Shown: positions 53,688 to 62,853 of the stretch, one piece after another | Position numbering within the stretch: the stretch's first letter is position 1 | How the letters are laid out: each line of letters starts with the position of its first letter | Notes under the pieces: generated by a model | Seen by the model: only the letters and a program-made list of their open reading frames with translations | Database searches by the model: none | What the model was told of the DNA's origin: nothing | Assembly: GCA_937924505.1 (NCBI GenBank) | Contig: CALDSR010000013.1 | Span: forward strand, 124,001 to 188,000 | Direction of reading: 5' to 3' | DNA length: 64,000 nt | DNA from: an uncultured Granulosicoccus sp. | GTDB taxonomy: Bacteria; Pseudomonadota; Gammaproteobacteria; Granulosicoccales; Granulosicoccaceae | Made by a program: the position numbers and the translations under genes

Positions 53688-54629
53688 ATGCACATTATTC
53701 TTGGCACCATGACATTCAGTGATCAGGTGGATCAACAGACTGCAGCTTCAATGGTGACTCATTTTCGAATTGCAGGTCATAAGCAAATCGATACCGCGTT
53801 TGTCTATAACAAGGGTAAAACGGAAGAGTTGCTTGGCATACTGAACGCTGATGAAATACTGGATGATTGCGAGTTAGCTGGTAAAGCGAATCCAAACGGC
53901 GGAAACGGATTGACGGCTGAATCGGTAATCACGCAATTAAACACCTCCTTACAACGAATGGGTAAAGAGTGCATAGACCTTTTTTACTTACACATGCCTG
54001 ACCCCAATACTCCAATTATTGATACTCTCGAGGCTGTACAAAACCTCTACGACGCCGGTAAGTTCAAGCGTTTTGGCCTGAGCAATTACGCCGCTTGGCA
54101 AGTCGCTGAAATCGTTGAATTATGCCGTCATCACGACTGGGTAGGACCAACGGTATATCAAGGCATGTACAACGCGTTGACACGCGATGTAGAACGAGAA
54201 CTTTTACTATGCCTGAAGAACTACAAAATACCGTTCTATGCATACAATCCCCTCGCCGGAGGCTTATTGACGGGCAAGCATTTTTCAGTCGAAGAGATTC
54301 CAGCTGTCGGGCGTTTCGCAACTTTTGATGGATATCAAGACCGATACTGGAAGCCCGACTATTTCAAGGTCGTCAATAGCTTTGCCCAATCTTGCGAAAG
54401 CGCTAACATACCACCAGCTGCCGCAGCCCTGCGATGGTTGATTCATCACTCGGAAATCTCTAACGACACAGTAGAGCACGGCGTCATACTTGGAGCGAGT
54501 ACACTAGCCCATTTCGAACAAAACCTAAGCGCTTGTAATGCAGGACCTTTACCAGAATCCGTTATTAAAACAATCAACGCTGGCTGGGAAGAGACCAGAG
54601 CGACATGCATAAAATACTTCAGACCATAA
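53688..54629 (+). CDS. Aldo/keto reductase, AKR7-like
   Basis: A 313-residue TIM-barrel oxidoreductase. Marks: IILGTMTFSDQVD, the catalytic Asp-Tyr segment IDTAFVYNKGKTEELLG, ECIDLFYLHMPDPNTP, GKFKRFGLSNYAAWQV, YNPLAGGLLTGKH. The pattern is that of aflatoxin-aldehyde-type reductases (AKR7). It probably reduces reactive aldehydes with NADPH. The start may also be GTG at 53679. It is an isolated gene. Confidence 0.9.
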   Translation: MHIILGTMTFSDQVDQQTAASMVTHFRIAGHKQIDTAFVYNKGKTEELLGILNADEILDDCELAGKANPNGGNGLTAESVITQLNTSLQRMGKECIDLFYLHMPDPNTPIIDTLEAVQNLYDAGKFKRFGLSNYAAWQVAEIVELCRHHDWVGPTVYQGMYNALTRDVERELLLCLKNYKIPFYAYNPLAGGLLTGKHFSVEEIPAVGRFATFDGYQDRYWKPDYFKVVNSFAQSCESANIPPAAAALRWLIHHSEISNDTVEHGVILGASTLAHFEQNLSACNAGPLPESVIKTINAGWEETRATCIKYFRP

Positions 54630-54733
54630 TTCAAATTTCCAAACAGATATAAATTACACCGATACTACTTGCATATCATGTATAGAACATACTATGGTGA
54701 AATCTAAAGTCAACAGCATTCGAAACTAGTCGT

Positions 54734-56554
54734 ATGCACTTTATCAAAAGTGTTTTACATAAAACAGGGCTTCTGACCTTGTTTCTTGCGATGTTCTTGC
54801 CCATTGCAGTCGCCTCACCAAATATTTCAGGGTTGACCGATTATCAGCGTATGTCATGGTTGTTCTATCACGCCAACCGAGACACGATACCTGTCTCTGC
54901 TGCCGCTACACACTTCGACAAACTACATGCTGAAAATACCCCTGATTACGATCGGTGCGTGGAAGCAAACCAATTGGCAAAAGACAGAGTAATCAACGTC
55001 AAAAACGAATACAAAAGAAAGTTCTATTCACTTCATAATGCAATCAATCCCGCTAAGCTCTCCGACCGTTTTGATGCGACAATATCCATACCAAATGCAT
55101 ACGAGTCCTACGATCGTCCGTCCAAAACGCTGATTGTAAATATCTTCAATCATCTTCCAGACCCCCTGGTAATTGATGCATTCTCGGCCACAAAATATAA
55201 TTACAAGAAAAAACACATTTACAAGAATTTTCCTTGCATTGCGTTACCTGAACTAGAAACATCTACAAATACCAGTACATCCTTTCCGCTACCTGGCCGC
55301 TTTCAGATTGATCTATATTCGGCACTGCGAAAATCAATTGTCGGTGATAATCATCTAGTTCGATTACCGGACATTCAATCATCACTAAAATTTCGACATA
55401 TTCCGATGCGCGAAAATATCGCGTTTGAGCTACTGAATCGCCCGTCGATAGATCGAAATATGGAAATTTTGGTTAACTATAAATTTCGCCCAAGACACCC
55501 ACATCGAGAAACGAGCGCATCCGGGAGGCGGAATCAGTTTATCCGAACCAATCACACATCTTATGACTACTCATTGCCGACACACTCTGTAGATATTGTA
55601 AGTATCACTTACATCGACAAACTGAGTAGGAATATATTACAAGAAATAACTTTAGATGAATACTCGATAACCGCTCATCCAATCATTCAGAGACACCGAG
55701 AACTTCAAACATCACCTACTGAATCCACAACGCCAGCCAAGCTTTCAGACACCAGACTACCGAAAGGTCTACGATTATTTGAGGGAGCAATCGTCGTCAG
55801 AACCGACGACCTGGTATTTCACAAAACTTCAGCCAGAAATAGATACGCATTAACGAAGCTCAATCAACAGCTCGTCCTATCCGCGGGCCTGCCAGATTTA
55901 TCTAATCCAGAAAACGGTATTTATATCGCTGACATCTTAGGAGATCGCGCATCGGAGTATTTCATAATTTCCGATATGCGAACAGTACAACCACAGACCT
56001 ACAATCTCCTTCTTGATGGAGCCGATCAGGGGCAGCCGGTCGCTACAAAATGGCGTGATGATGTTTCAAAAGATTGGGTGCTAGAATCGTTTCGAAAAAA
56101 TGAAATACCACGTCTTCAAAATTTTACTCTCGGATTTCCGATTGACTTTATCGTGCTGAGAGAAGTACTGGCACAAGCATATGATATTGCTATTGGCGGG
56201 TTTCCACTCCTATTCACTAACGGGAACTCGAACATGCGCCTGAACGACCTACGGAAACCGTCAATCAGGCTTGATGCAAACTTACCTGAAACACTACCAG
56301 ATCTTTGGAAACTAAACCTGGGAGATGCTGAATATTTTATTGAAAAATACTATAGATATCACGCTGATCGCAATGACAACGGTGCAACTGGAGCTTTGAA
56401 ACGATTAACCCTTGCCAGTCATTACAAGATGCTATCTGTCAAACCGAGACACAACACCGTAGTAGCCAACATGGAATTACAACAACACAGCCTTTATCTA
56501 AGCGACGAATTAAATTATAAACTCGACGACTTGCACATACATCCGGATAATTAA
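54734..56554 (+). CDS. Large exported protein of unknown function
   Basis: A 606-residue protein. A signal peptide (HKTGLLTLFLAMFLPIAVASP) precedes a long beta-rich region without recognisable motifs. Blocks such as SKTLIVNIFNHLPDPLVIDAF, NMEILVNYKFRPRHPHR and IAIGGFPLLFTNGN suggest surface or periplasmic domains. The gene is visibly richer in A+T than its neighbours and has no close partners, which suggests recent transfer. It converges with the H-NOX operon 9 bases downstream. No family assigned. Confidence 0.72.
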   Translation: MHFIKSVLHKTGLLTLFLAMFLPIAVASPNISGLTDYQRMSWLFYHANRDTIPVSAAATHFDKLHAENTPDYDRCVEANQLAKDRVINVKNEYKRKFYSLHNAINPAKLSDRFDATISIPNAYESYDRPSKTLIVNIFNHLPDPLVIDAFSATKYNYKKKHIYKNFPCIALPELETSTNTSTSFPLPGRFQIDLYSALRKSIVGDNHLVRLPDIQSSLKFRHIPMRENIAFELLNRPSIDRNMEILVNYKFRPRHPHRETSASGRRNQFIRTNHTSYDYSLPTHSVDIVSITYIDKLSRNILQEITLDEYSITAHPIIQRHRELQTSPTESTTPAKLSDTRLPKGLRLFEGAIVVRTDDLVFHKTSARNRYALTKLNQQLVLSAGLPDLSNPENGIYIADILGDRASEYFIISDMRTVQPQTYNLLLDGADQGQPVATKWRDDVSKDWVLESFRKNEIPRLQNFTLGFPIDFIVLREVLAQAYDIAIGGFPLLFTNGNSNMRLNDLRKPSIRLDANLPETLPDLWKLNLGDAEYFIEKYYRYHADRNDNGATGALKRLTLASHYKMLSVKPRHNTVVANMELQQHSLYLSDELNYKLDDLHIHPDN

Positions 56555-56563
56555 CTAAAGAAT

Positions 56564-57796
56564 TTAAGCCGCAACTCGTACACGAATTGGCTCGACCAAA
56601 GAGCCACGCCGCGCAAACACACTCAAACGATGGATAACCGTATCAGTCACCAACTGACCACTTGCCATCAATAGAAGACCATTTGAGTCTGTAATCTCTT
56701 GATCCAACACCATGCCGCGACACAGATCTTTGACATTCGCCATTTTAAAAACGACTTCTTTATCGACACTGTTTACAGTTAGCTTGGACAGACTATCAAG
56801 AAATAGCATCGAATCCGAGTTAGCTGATTGTCGCAATAATTCAATAGTTTGCTCATGGCTAATTTCTTTGCCGAGATAACTGTCATATTCAGATGCCAGT
56901 TGCAGCAACAATGCACCCGTTTTAATAGACCCTTGGGCGTCTTTTGCCATTAACGCTATCGGACTACCTGACGCTTCCCTTGACCCACCTGAATCCGAGG
57001 ATCCACTCAATCTGGATCCGTCAATGGAATCAGAAACTCGTGTACTGGTGTGCACATTATCTCGCTGCTTCAATATCATGCTGGCTATATTTTCCAACCT
57101 TGGAATTTTGCTGATTAGCCTATAAGCGACAACGGGGTGCTCATCGACCAAAGCGTTTTCTTCATCGTTCAATGCTTGACCTGCAAATAGCTTTTTTATC
57201 GTCTCCGACGGCAATGTTACGAATCCGATCTGAGATAACAACGCTGCTATCTCATATTGCCAGCGATCCTGTATCCCCAAATCATTTAACATATGATTTA
57301 CGTATTCACGTATTCTGTTTGTACGACTGAATGCAGCAGGATTGGTCAATTGTAAAACTTCTACCATTGCTTCCACAGAGCCTTGTAGAGTATTCTCAAG
57401 AAGATCTTTCTCTAAACCGCTGAGACGATTGTGCTCGACAGCCAGCTGTATAACAGATATCAAATGATCAGTTTCACAGGGCTTGGTTAAAAAACGAAAT
57501 ATCTGCCCTTCATTAACCGCTGAAATTGCAGATTCAATATCAGATTGACCAGTAAGCAATATCCGCAAAGAGTCCGGATACAAACTGCGCACTTGGGACA
57601 GGAATTCGGCACCATTCATTTCAGGCATCCGCATATCCGAAATAATAACCGGGAATGCCCCTTCTGATTCCAGAATGGACAGCCCCTCGGCACCACTGGT
57701 AGCAATATGCACCTTGAATTGTCTTCGCAGATTATCCTGTAGGCCTTCAAGGATATTGACTTCATCATCTACACATAAAATGGAAGGCTTTTTCAT
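56564..57796 (-). CDS. Response regulator with degenerate HD-GYP domain (HnoD-like)
   Basis: A 410-residue protein. Residues 1-120 are a receiver (ILCVDDE, D54 in VIISDMRMP, RFLTKPCE). Residues 150-260 follow the HD-GYP scaffold but lack the key metal residues: the usual LHDIGK is LLSQIGF, the HHE is LKQRD and GYP is missing, while DEHPVVAYRL is kept. The C-terminal 60 residues (LCRGMVLDQEITDSNGLLLMASGQLVTDTVI) match the terminal module of RpfG-type proteins. It should not cleave cyclic-di-GMP, like HnoD of Shewanella. ATG overlaps the previous stop (ATGA). Confidence 0.88.
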   Translation of the reverse strand: MKKPSILCVDDEVNILEGLQDNLRRQFKVHIATSGAEGLSILESEGAFPVIISDMRMPEMNGAEFLSQVRSLYPDSLRILLTGQSDIESAISAVNEGQIFRFLTKPCETDHLISVIQLAVEHNRLSGLEKDLLENTLQGSVEAMVEVLQLTNPAAFSRTNRIREYVNHMLNDLGIQDRWQYEIAALLSQIGFVTLPSETIKKLFAGQALNDEENALVDEHPVVAYRLISKIPRLENIASMILKQRDNVHTSTRVSDSIDGSRLSGSSDSGGSREASGSPIALMAKDAQGSIKTGALLLQLASEYDSYLGKEISHEQTIELLRQSANSDSMLFLDSLSKLTVNSVDKEVVFKMANVKDLCRGMVLDQEITDSNGLLLMASGQLVTDTVIHRLSVFARRGSLVEPIRVRVAA

Positions 57797-59043
57797 GCTG
57801 CTTTTATTGAAATTTGACCCATATTTTCCATACCACACTCCTCGGCAGTTTCAAGCGCCATTTCCAACCACTCCTCTATTTTTCCTCCCTGGCCAACGCT
57901 TTCCAGGTAGACGTAATCGAGTGCACTAAGATTGCAATCGTCGATATCCTCTGCCATACATATTTCAGCCAAATAGTTTGCTACATGCACCGTACCGACA
58001 GTGTCAAAAGAATCATATTCTCGCTCTGAAGGTCGCTTATAAAAAGCGACAGCTTCCACTATGTTGAATGGCATTCCCCATAAATTTAGTAAGTAGGCAC
58101 CCAGCTCTTCTTGTAACGATTTTTGCTTCCCTGACTGATAATCGTTTGATGAATATTCGTCATGGTAAAACTCTGAATTTTTTGATGACATCAGCTTAGC
58201 CAATAAATCCGATCTCTCCGCAGCAAGTGCCAAGGCCCCTACCTCATGAAGTAACGTCGCAGTAAATGCAGCCTCCGCATGATCAGTATCTGTCATCAGT
58301 TTTTTTGCTATCGAGGCAGCAAGCCAACTGTGTTTTTGCAATCGTGATACCCACGATGAATCAATATTCGGTAAGCATTCGGCAAGCGAAAAAAATTGAT
58401 TAGCCATTACCATGGTTTTGACTAAATCCGCCCCAAGGTAAGTCACGGCTTCTTTTGCTGATTCGATTTTTCTTTGTCGACGGAAAAACGCCGAATTGAC
58501 CAAGTGCAATAATTTTGAAGTGAGAGCTATATCAGATTCGATTGTCTCTGCTATTTCTGAGAGCGGCGTTTTATCGTTGTCCAACTGTGCCAGTATGCGT
58601 TGATAGTGCTCGTCGTTTACTGGCAACAGATCTATACTTCCGCCAATCTCTTTCACAATCGAATTGTTTAATTTTTCTGAAACGTCCATACACCGCTGTA
58701 TGACTGCTTCTAGCTCATTCTTGTCACAAGGTTTGGTCAAATATCGATGCGCCAACGACGATACAACTATTGTATGCTCGATTTCGGAGTAGCCCGAAAG
58801 CACGATACGTATAGTTGCCGGGAAGTGTACTTTTGCGTACGTCAACACATCAACACCGTCCACTTGGGGCATCCGCATATCACAAATAATCACGTCAAAC
58901 TGCTTGAGGGTTAGCTCAACAATAGCTGCTTCGCCACCGCAAACGAATGTCATGTTCCATTGTTTGCGATACTTTCTCAGAGAGTCCTGAATACCCTCAA
59001 GGATTTGCGCCTCATCATCGACGAACAAGAGATTATATTTCAC
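57793..59043 (-). CDS. Response regulator with HDOD output domain
   Basis: A 416-residue protein. Receiver at residues 1-125 (LLFVDDE, phosphoacceptor D55 in VIICDMRMP, YLTKPCDKNEL). From about 140 to 330 an HDOD domain follows (DIALTSKLLHLVNSAFF, SAKEAVTYLGADLVKTMVM, then HSWLAASIAKKLM). HDOD is an HD-related helical domain without the catalytic pair, used in signalling. It lies between the kinase (4-base ATGA overlap upstream) and the degenerate HD-GYP regulator (ATGA overlap downstream), so both regulators are made in fixed ratio and should share the kinase. Confidence 0.93.
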   Translation of the reverse strand: MKYNLLFVDDEAQILEGIQDSLRKYRKQWNMTFVCGGEAAIVELTLKQFDVIICDMRMPQVDGVDVLTYAKVHFPATIRIVLSGYSEIEHTIVVSSLAHRYLTKPCDKNELEAVIQRCMDVSEKLNNSIVKEIGGSIDLLPVNDEHYQRILAQLDNDKTPLSEIAETIESDIALTSKLLHLVNSAFFRRQRKIESAKEAVTYLGADLVKTMVMANQFFSLAECLPNIDSSWVSRLQKHSWLAASIAKKLMTDTDHAEAAFTATLLHEVGALALAAERSDLLAKLMSSKNSEFYHDEYSSNDYQSGKQKSLQEELGAYLLNLWGMPFNIVEAVAFYKRPSEREYDSFDTVGTVHVANYLAEICMAEDIDDCNLSALDYVYLESVGQGGKIEEWLEMALETAEECGMENMGQISIKAA

Positions 59044-60497
59044 GCGGCCTTTACTCCAGGCTCCGCGCTCTGTTTACCCGGGTTCAATGGCAGCGTTATG
59101 AAAAACGTAGTACCCACATCTTCTTCAGTTTCAAAATATAGTTGCCCACCATGATTTTCGACAATGATTTTGTGTGATATTGATAATCCTTGACCTGTTC
59201 CCTTTCCGACTTCTTTTGTAGTAAAGAAAGGATCAAATATTCTATCTTGAACTGAGGCAGGTATTCCTGACCCATTATCGGCAATGGAAATCATGACTTG
59301 CTCGCCTACACACCAGGACTTTATAGAAATAAGACCCTCGTCTGCAGACGACCCATGCTGCTCTATAATTGCGTGAGCTGCATTTACTATAAGATTCAAG
59401 ATTACCTGGTTAATATCACCGAGATGACAAAGAACCGGTGGCAACTCCTGTAATTCCTTCTTTAATGTAGCTGAATATTTATATTCATTAGCTGCGACTA
59501 CCAGCGTACTCTCGATAGAGCTGTTCAGCTCAGCCAGGGTCATCTCACGCTGATCCGGATGAGAGAAATCCTTCATGGCTTTGACGATATTTGTCACCCT
59601 TTCAACACCGTTCCTGGCGCGCTCCAGAGCCTTTGGAACTCGCTCATCAAGATACTCAATATCAGCATCATCAAGAGCGTGCTCCAGTACATCATGGATA
59701 CCCTTAGCCTGCGCATTGGATCTTAGTAACGGGAGCGTGTTCTGGCTAGCAGCAGCCACATCTTGTAGGTCCGAAAACGCCTCATTCAGAAACTTCAAAC
59801 TGTCGCCAACAAATTGAATTGGCGTATTGATCTCATGAGCTATCCCGGCCGACATCTGACCAACTGCTTCTAATTTCTGAGCATGACGCAACTCCACCTC
59901 TACCCTTTGACGTTCAGACATTTCATGTTCAAGTTGAGTTTTGGATTCGAGAAGTTCCGCGGCCTGCTCTTTCAGAGCTTGGGTTCGACGCTCCACTCTC
60001 GCCTCAAGATCTTTATTGAGAAGACTCAGCTCATCAGATAAACGCTTACTGTCCTCTAACGAGACTCTTTGTGCTTGTACCAACATCAGAAAATCAGACA
60101 CTGGACTGTGGAGAGGAAAATCACTCATTTTCAAGCCTAATTCACCCAGTAATGATAAATCAGTCAACCAAGGGGATCCCAGAACAGTTACTCTTGCACC
60201 GTCACCTGAAACAATCAATTGCGCCCGTAAAACAAAACGTGGGTCAGCAATCGATTTAAGAATAAAGAGCTTCGAACTGTTTTCAACCAGCTGCTCAAAG
60301 CGCGCATCACAGTTCGGATGATCAACAGTGAAATGAGTTGCCAGGGTATTTTTCCCATTTGCGACATTCGGAAAAATCCGAGCGAGTGATGCGCCGACCT
60401 GAATTATCTCGCTGTCACTGCTTATGACAATATTGAACGGGAAAGCCTGTGCAAGCAGCGAATCATCAGTATTCGTCACAGATGATGTATTCGACAT
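59040..60497 (-). CDS. Sensor histidine kinase with HNOBA domain
   Basis: A 485-residue soluble kinase. Residues 18-160 match the haem-NO-binding-associated (HNOBA) domain: PFNIVISSDSEIIQVGASLARIFP, RAQLIVSGDGARVTVLGSPWLTDLSLLGELGLKMSDFPLHSPVSDFLML in parts. A coiled coil spans about 145-210. The kinase core has H221 in MSAGIAHEINTP, the N box NLIVNAAHAI, and the G boxes ADNGSGIP and GKGTGQGLSIS. HNOBA is the partner of H-NOX in soluble guanylate cyclase, so the H-NOX protein encoded 2 bases upstream should dock here and gate autophosphorylation. Confidence 0.93.
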   Translation of the reverse strand: MSNTSSVTNTDDSLLAQAFPFNIVISSDSEIIQVGASLARIFPNVANGKNTLATHFTVDHPNCDARFEQLVENSSKLFILKSIADPRFVLRAQLIVSGDGARVTVLGSPWLTDLSLLGELGLKMSDFPLHSPVSDFLMLVQAQRVSLEDSKRLSDELSLLNKDLEARVERRTQALKEQAAELLESKTQLEHEMSERQRVEVELRHAQKLEAVGQMSAGIAHEINTPIQFVGDSLKFLNEAFSDLQDVAAASQNTLPLLRSNAQAKGIHDVLEHALDDADIEYLDERVPKALERARNGVERVTNIVKAMKDFSHPDQREMTLAELNSSIESTLVVAANEYKYSATLKKELQELPPVLCHLGDINQVILNLIVNAAHAIIEQHGSSADEGLISIKSWCVGEQVMISIADNGSGIPASVQDRIFDPFFTTKEVGKGTGQGLSISHKIIVENHGGQLYFETEEDVGTTFFITLPLNPGKQSAEPGVKAA

Positions 60498-60499
60498 GT

Positions 60500-61057
60500 T
60501 TATGCAGCCTTTTCGCTAACATAGGAAACCTTATACTGCGCACCACCACTAGATTCACTAGTGCCCGCTACAAATTCCACGTCAACAGGTGTATTGAACC
60601 GCTTGCCAAGACCTGTGATCAAACCCACCAACATAGGCGCCAATCCTTCACGTTCCGACTCGTAGTTGACTAGTAATTGGCCATTAGACAATTCCTCACA
60701 ACTGATTACAGGGGGGCGTAGTTCCGGAAAGGTAAGACGAATTTGAGAGTGCAGGCTGTTCATATTGTTTAGAAATTCGAATACAGAGTTGCCATACATT
60801 GCCATCATTTCACCGTATCCTTCATCAACGGTAAATTGAATCCAATGTTCACCAAAGGCTTCAAGAATTGCCTCAGGGGGCGCGCCAAGCACGTCACTAG
60901 CCGCAGAAACAAGCGCGAAAGTCACTTGATCAGGATATGACCCCATAGCAACAAAATTTCGATCAACGCCAGCTTTGGCCTTTATTTCAATCCATTTGTC
61001 TTCCCCGAACTGCTTCTGGACGAGTTGCTCTACCGCTTTATTTACGAGACCGTACAT
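60500..61057 (-). CDS. H-NOX haem nitric-oxide sensor
   Basis: A 185-residue haem protein (HNOB family). The start MYGLVNKAVEQLV, AFGEHWIQF, the haem-ligand histidine H103 in NSLHSQIRLTFPEL, and the propionate-binding YxSxR motif Y132-S134-R136 are all intact. The place of the distal tyrosine that stabilises oxygen in Thermoanaerobacter H-NOX (about residue 140) is Ala/Pro here, so the protein should prefer NO to O2. First gene of the operon with the HNOBA kinase and two response regulators. Confidence 0.95.
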   Translation of the reverse strand: MYGLVNKAVEQLVQKQFGEDKWIEIKAKAGVDRNFVAMGSYPDQVTFALVSAASDVLGAPPEAILEAFGEHWIQFTVDEGYGEMMAMYGNSVFEFLNNMNSLHSQIRLTFPELRPPVISCEELSNGQLLVNYESEREGLAPMLVGLITGLGKRFNTPVDVEFVAGTSESSGGAQYKVSYVSEKAA

Positions 61058-61468
61058 GATCGCAATACTCTGTAATTGTATTGCTCATATATCGGCAGTG
61101 ATCACCATAGGTATTATCCAAATACAAAAAATAAACCAAAGTAACAGGTTATTTTCACGGAACCAATAGAAGTATTTGATGAAGCGCATCACTTGCCGGA
61201 ATACTGATGGCCAACTTGATCGAGTACTCGAAGCCGGGAATGAACAACATAAAAGTCTCACGTCCCTGCCACAGCCTTAGCTCGGTGGAACAGTCAAAAA
61301 CGGTTTTTATTCAAGAATAACGTCAGGTAAACATGGCGTTGAGTTGTTGGGCACCCAGTGGACGTCTAAGGGTAATCGAGTGGGGTCGAAGATAATCCCT
61401 GACCATTTTCGTCCTGAACATGTTTCTGTCTGTATGCTAGAGCTTTTCTACATTCCACCACGACAGGT
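61058..61468. other. Non-coding interval of 411 bases between divergent genes
   Basis: Holds the promoters of the H-NOX operon (minus) and the MATE gene (plus). The part next to the H-NOX start is A+T-rich (TTTTTTGTATTTGG read on the minus strand). I could not identify a convincing -35/-10 pair, a sigma-54 site or an NsrR-type palindrome by eye. No RNA gene seen. Confidence 0.55.
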
Positions 61469-62800
61469 ATGAAACCGGAAAATAACACGCTCACTGAAGG
61501 ATCTGTCGTTAATCACCTGATACGACTATCAATCCCGGCTTCAATGGGTATGATTTTCAACACTCTGTACAACCTCTCCGACTTCTGGTTTGCCGGAAAG
61601 CTCTCGGACGAAGCGCTCGCCGGGATGTCAATCGCTGGAAGCGTGTTTTTTCTCATTTTATCTATCGGCATCGGGGTACAAACCGGCGCGTCTGCCGTTA
61701 TTGCACCCGAGGTTGGCCGTGGTAATTCAGATGGAGTTGCCGACCGCACCGACCAAGTGTTTGGTCTGTCCCTGGTTTTGAGTATTGTTGTCACAATGTC
61801 TGGAATTATCTGGGCTGAACCATTGGTACGGTTTCTTGGTGCTGAAGAAAATATAGCCCCGCTATCGATGCAATATGTTGGTATCACCATCGTCGGTGCA
61901 TTTACATTCATTCTGACATTCGCCGCAGCTGGCATACTCATGGCGTTGGGCGATACCAAATCCAATCGCAATGCGCTGGCCTTTGGTTTCTTCGTCAACC
62001 TCGGGTTAAATCCACTGCTCACATTCACACTCGGCTTAGGGGTGTCCGGCTTAGCGTTAGCAACCGTTACAATCAAATTGGCATCTGCTATCTATTTGTT
62101 TTGGATATTGTCAAAGCGTCTGGGCCGTTGGAGCAAGCCAAAATTCAACGTCAGGCATTATCTTGAGTTACTGCGCCAAGTGTTGCCGGCAAGCTTCAAC
62201 ATGTTGACCATCATCACGGGCGGCTTTATCACAGTCTCTCTGGTTGGACGTTTTGGAAGTGAACATGTCGCAGGTTATGCGGTAGGCCTGAGACTTGAAC
62301 AGGTTTTGTTACTACCCGCGTTGGGACTGAATACCGCGGTAATGGCAATAGCAGGTCAGAATTTTGGAGCTGGATTAACGGGTCGTGTCCAGGAGACGTA
62401 TCGCAAAGGCTTGATGGTAGGGCTGGTCATGGCGGCCGTGTCAATACCGGTGATGGTATTCCTGTCACCCGCGATGATGGATCTCTTTACCACGGATCAA
62501 TCCATCAGAAATACCGGAGCAGCCTACTTGCGAATAGATGCAATCGCTTTCTATGCCTACGTTGTCTTGTTTCTAAGTAATGCAAGTCTGCAGGCAATCA
62601 AACAGCCTATGTTTCCGATGTTTCTTGGTATTGCCCGGCAAGTCGTTATTCCCGTTTCGATCAATTACGTACTGATCGTATTGTTCGACTTCCCGATGAT
62701 GTCAATTTTCTACACAATCATTACCGTGGTGGTTTTAAGCGCTTTGATAGCGCATTGGTATACAAATCGTCAACTTGGCATGCTCCAGGAAGCGGAATAA
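61469..62800 (+). CDS. MATE-family efflux transporter
   Basis: A 443-residue, 12-helix protein. MATE features include VVNHLIRLSIPASMGMIFNTLYNLSDFWFAGKLSDEALAGMS in parts, APEVGRGNSDG, ALGDTKSNRNALAFGFFVN and GLRLEQVLLLPALGLNTAVMAIAGQNFGAG. It belongs to the NorM/DinF-like superfamily exporting drugs or metabolites. It is divergent from the H-NOX operon; no functional link is evident. It shows no close similarity in order of motifs to the MATE at 51062, so they are not recent duplicates. Confidence 0.94.
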   Translation: MKPENNTLTEGSVVNHLIRLSIPASMGMIFNTLYNLSDFWFAGKLSDEALAGMSIAGSVFFLILSIGIGVQTGASAVIAPEVGRGNSDGVADRTDQVFGLSLVLSIVVTMSGIIWAEPLVRFLGAEENIAPLSMQYVGITIVGAFTFILTFAAAGILMALGDTKSNRNALAFGFFVNLGLNPLLTFTLGLGVSGLALATVTIKLASAIYLFWILSKRLGRWSKPKFNVRHYLELLRQVLPASFNMLTIITGGFITVSLVGRFGSEHVAGYAVGLRLEQVLLLPALGLNTAVMAIAGQNFGAGLTGRVQETYRKGLMVGLVMAAVSIPVMVFLSPAMMDLFTTDQSIRNTGAAYLRIDAIAFYAYVVLFLSNASLQAIKQPMFPMFLGIARQVVIPVSINYVLIVLFDFPMMSIFYTIITVVVLSALIAHWYTNRQLGMLQEAE

Positions 62801-62853
62801 AAAATTGAACAGAATTATTCTGAGTAATTATTGGCTAACTAACCACACCCGGA

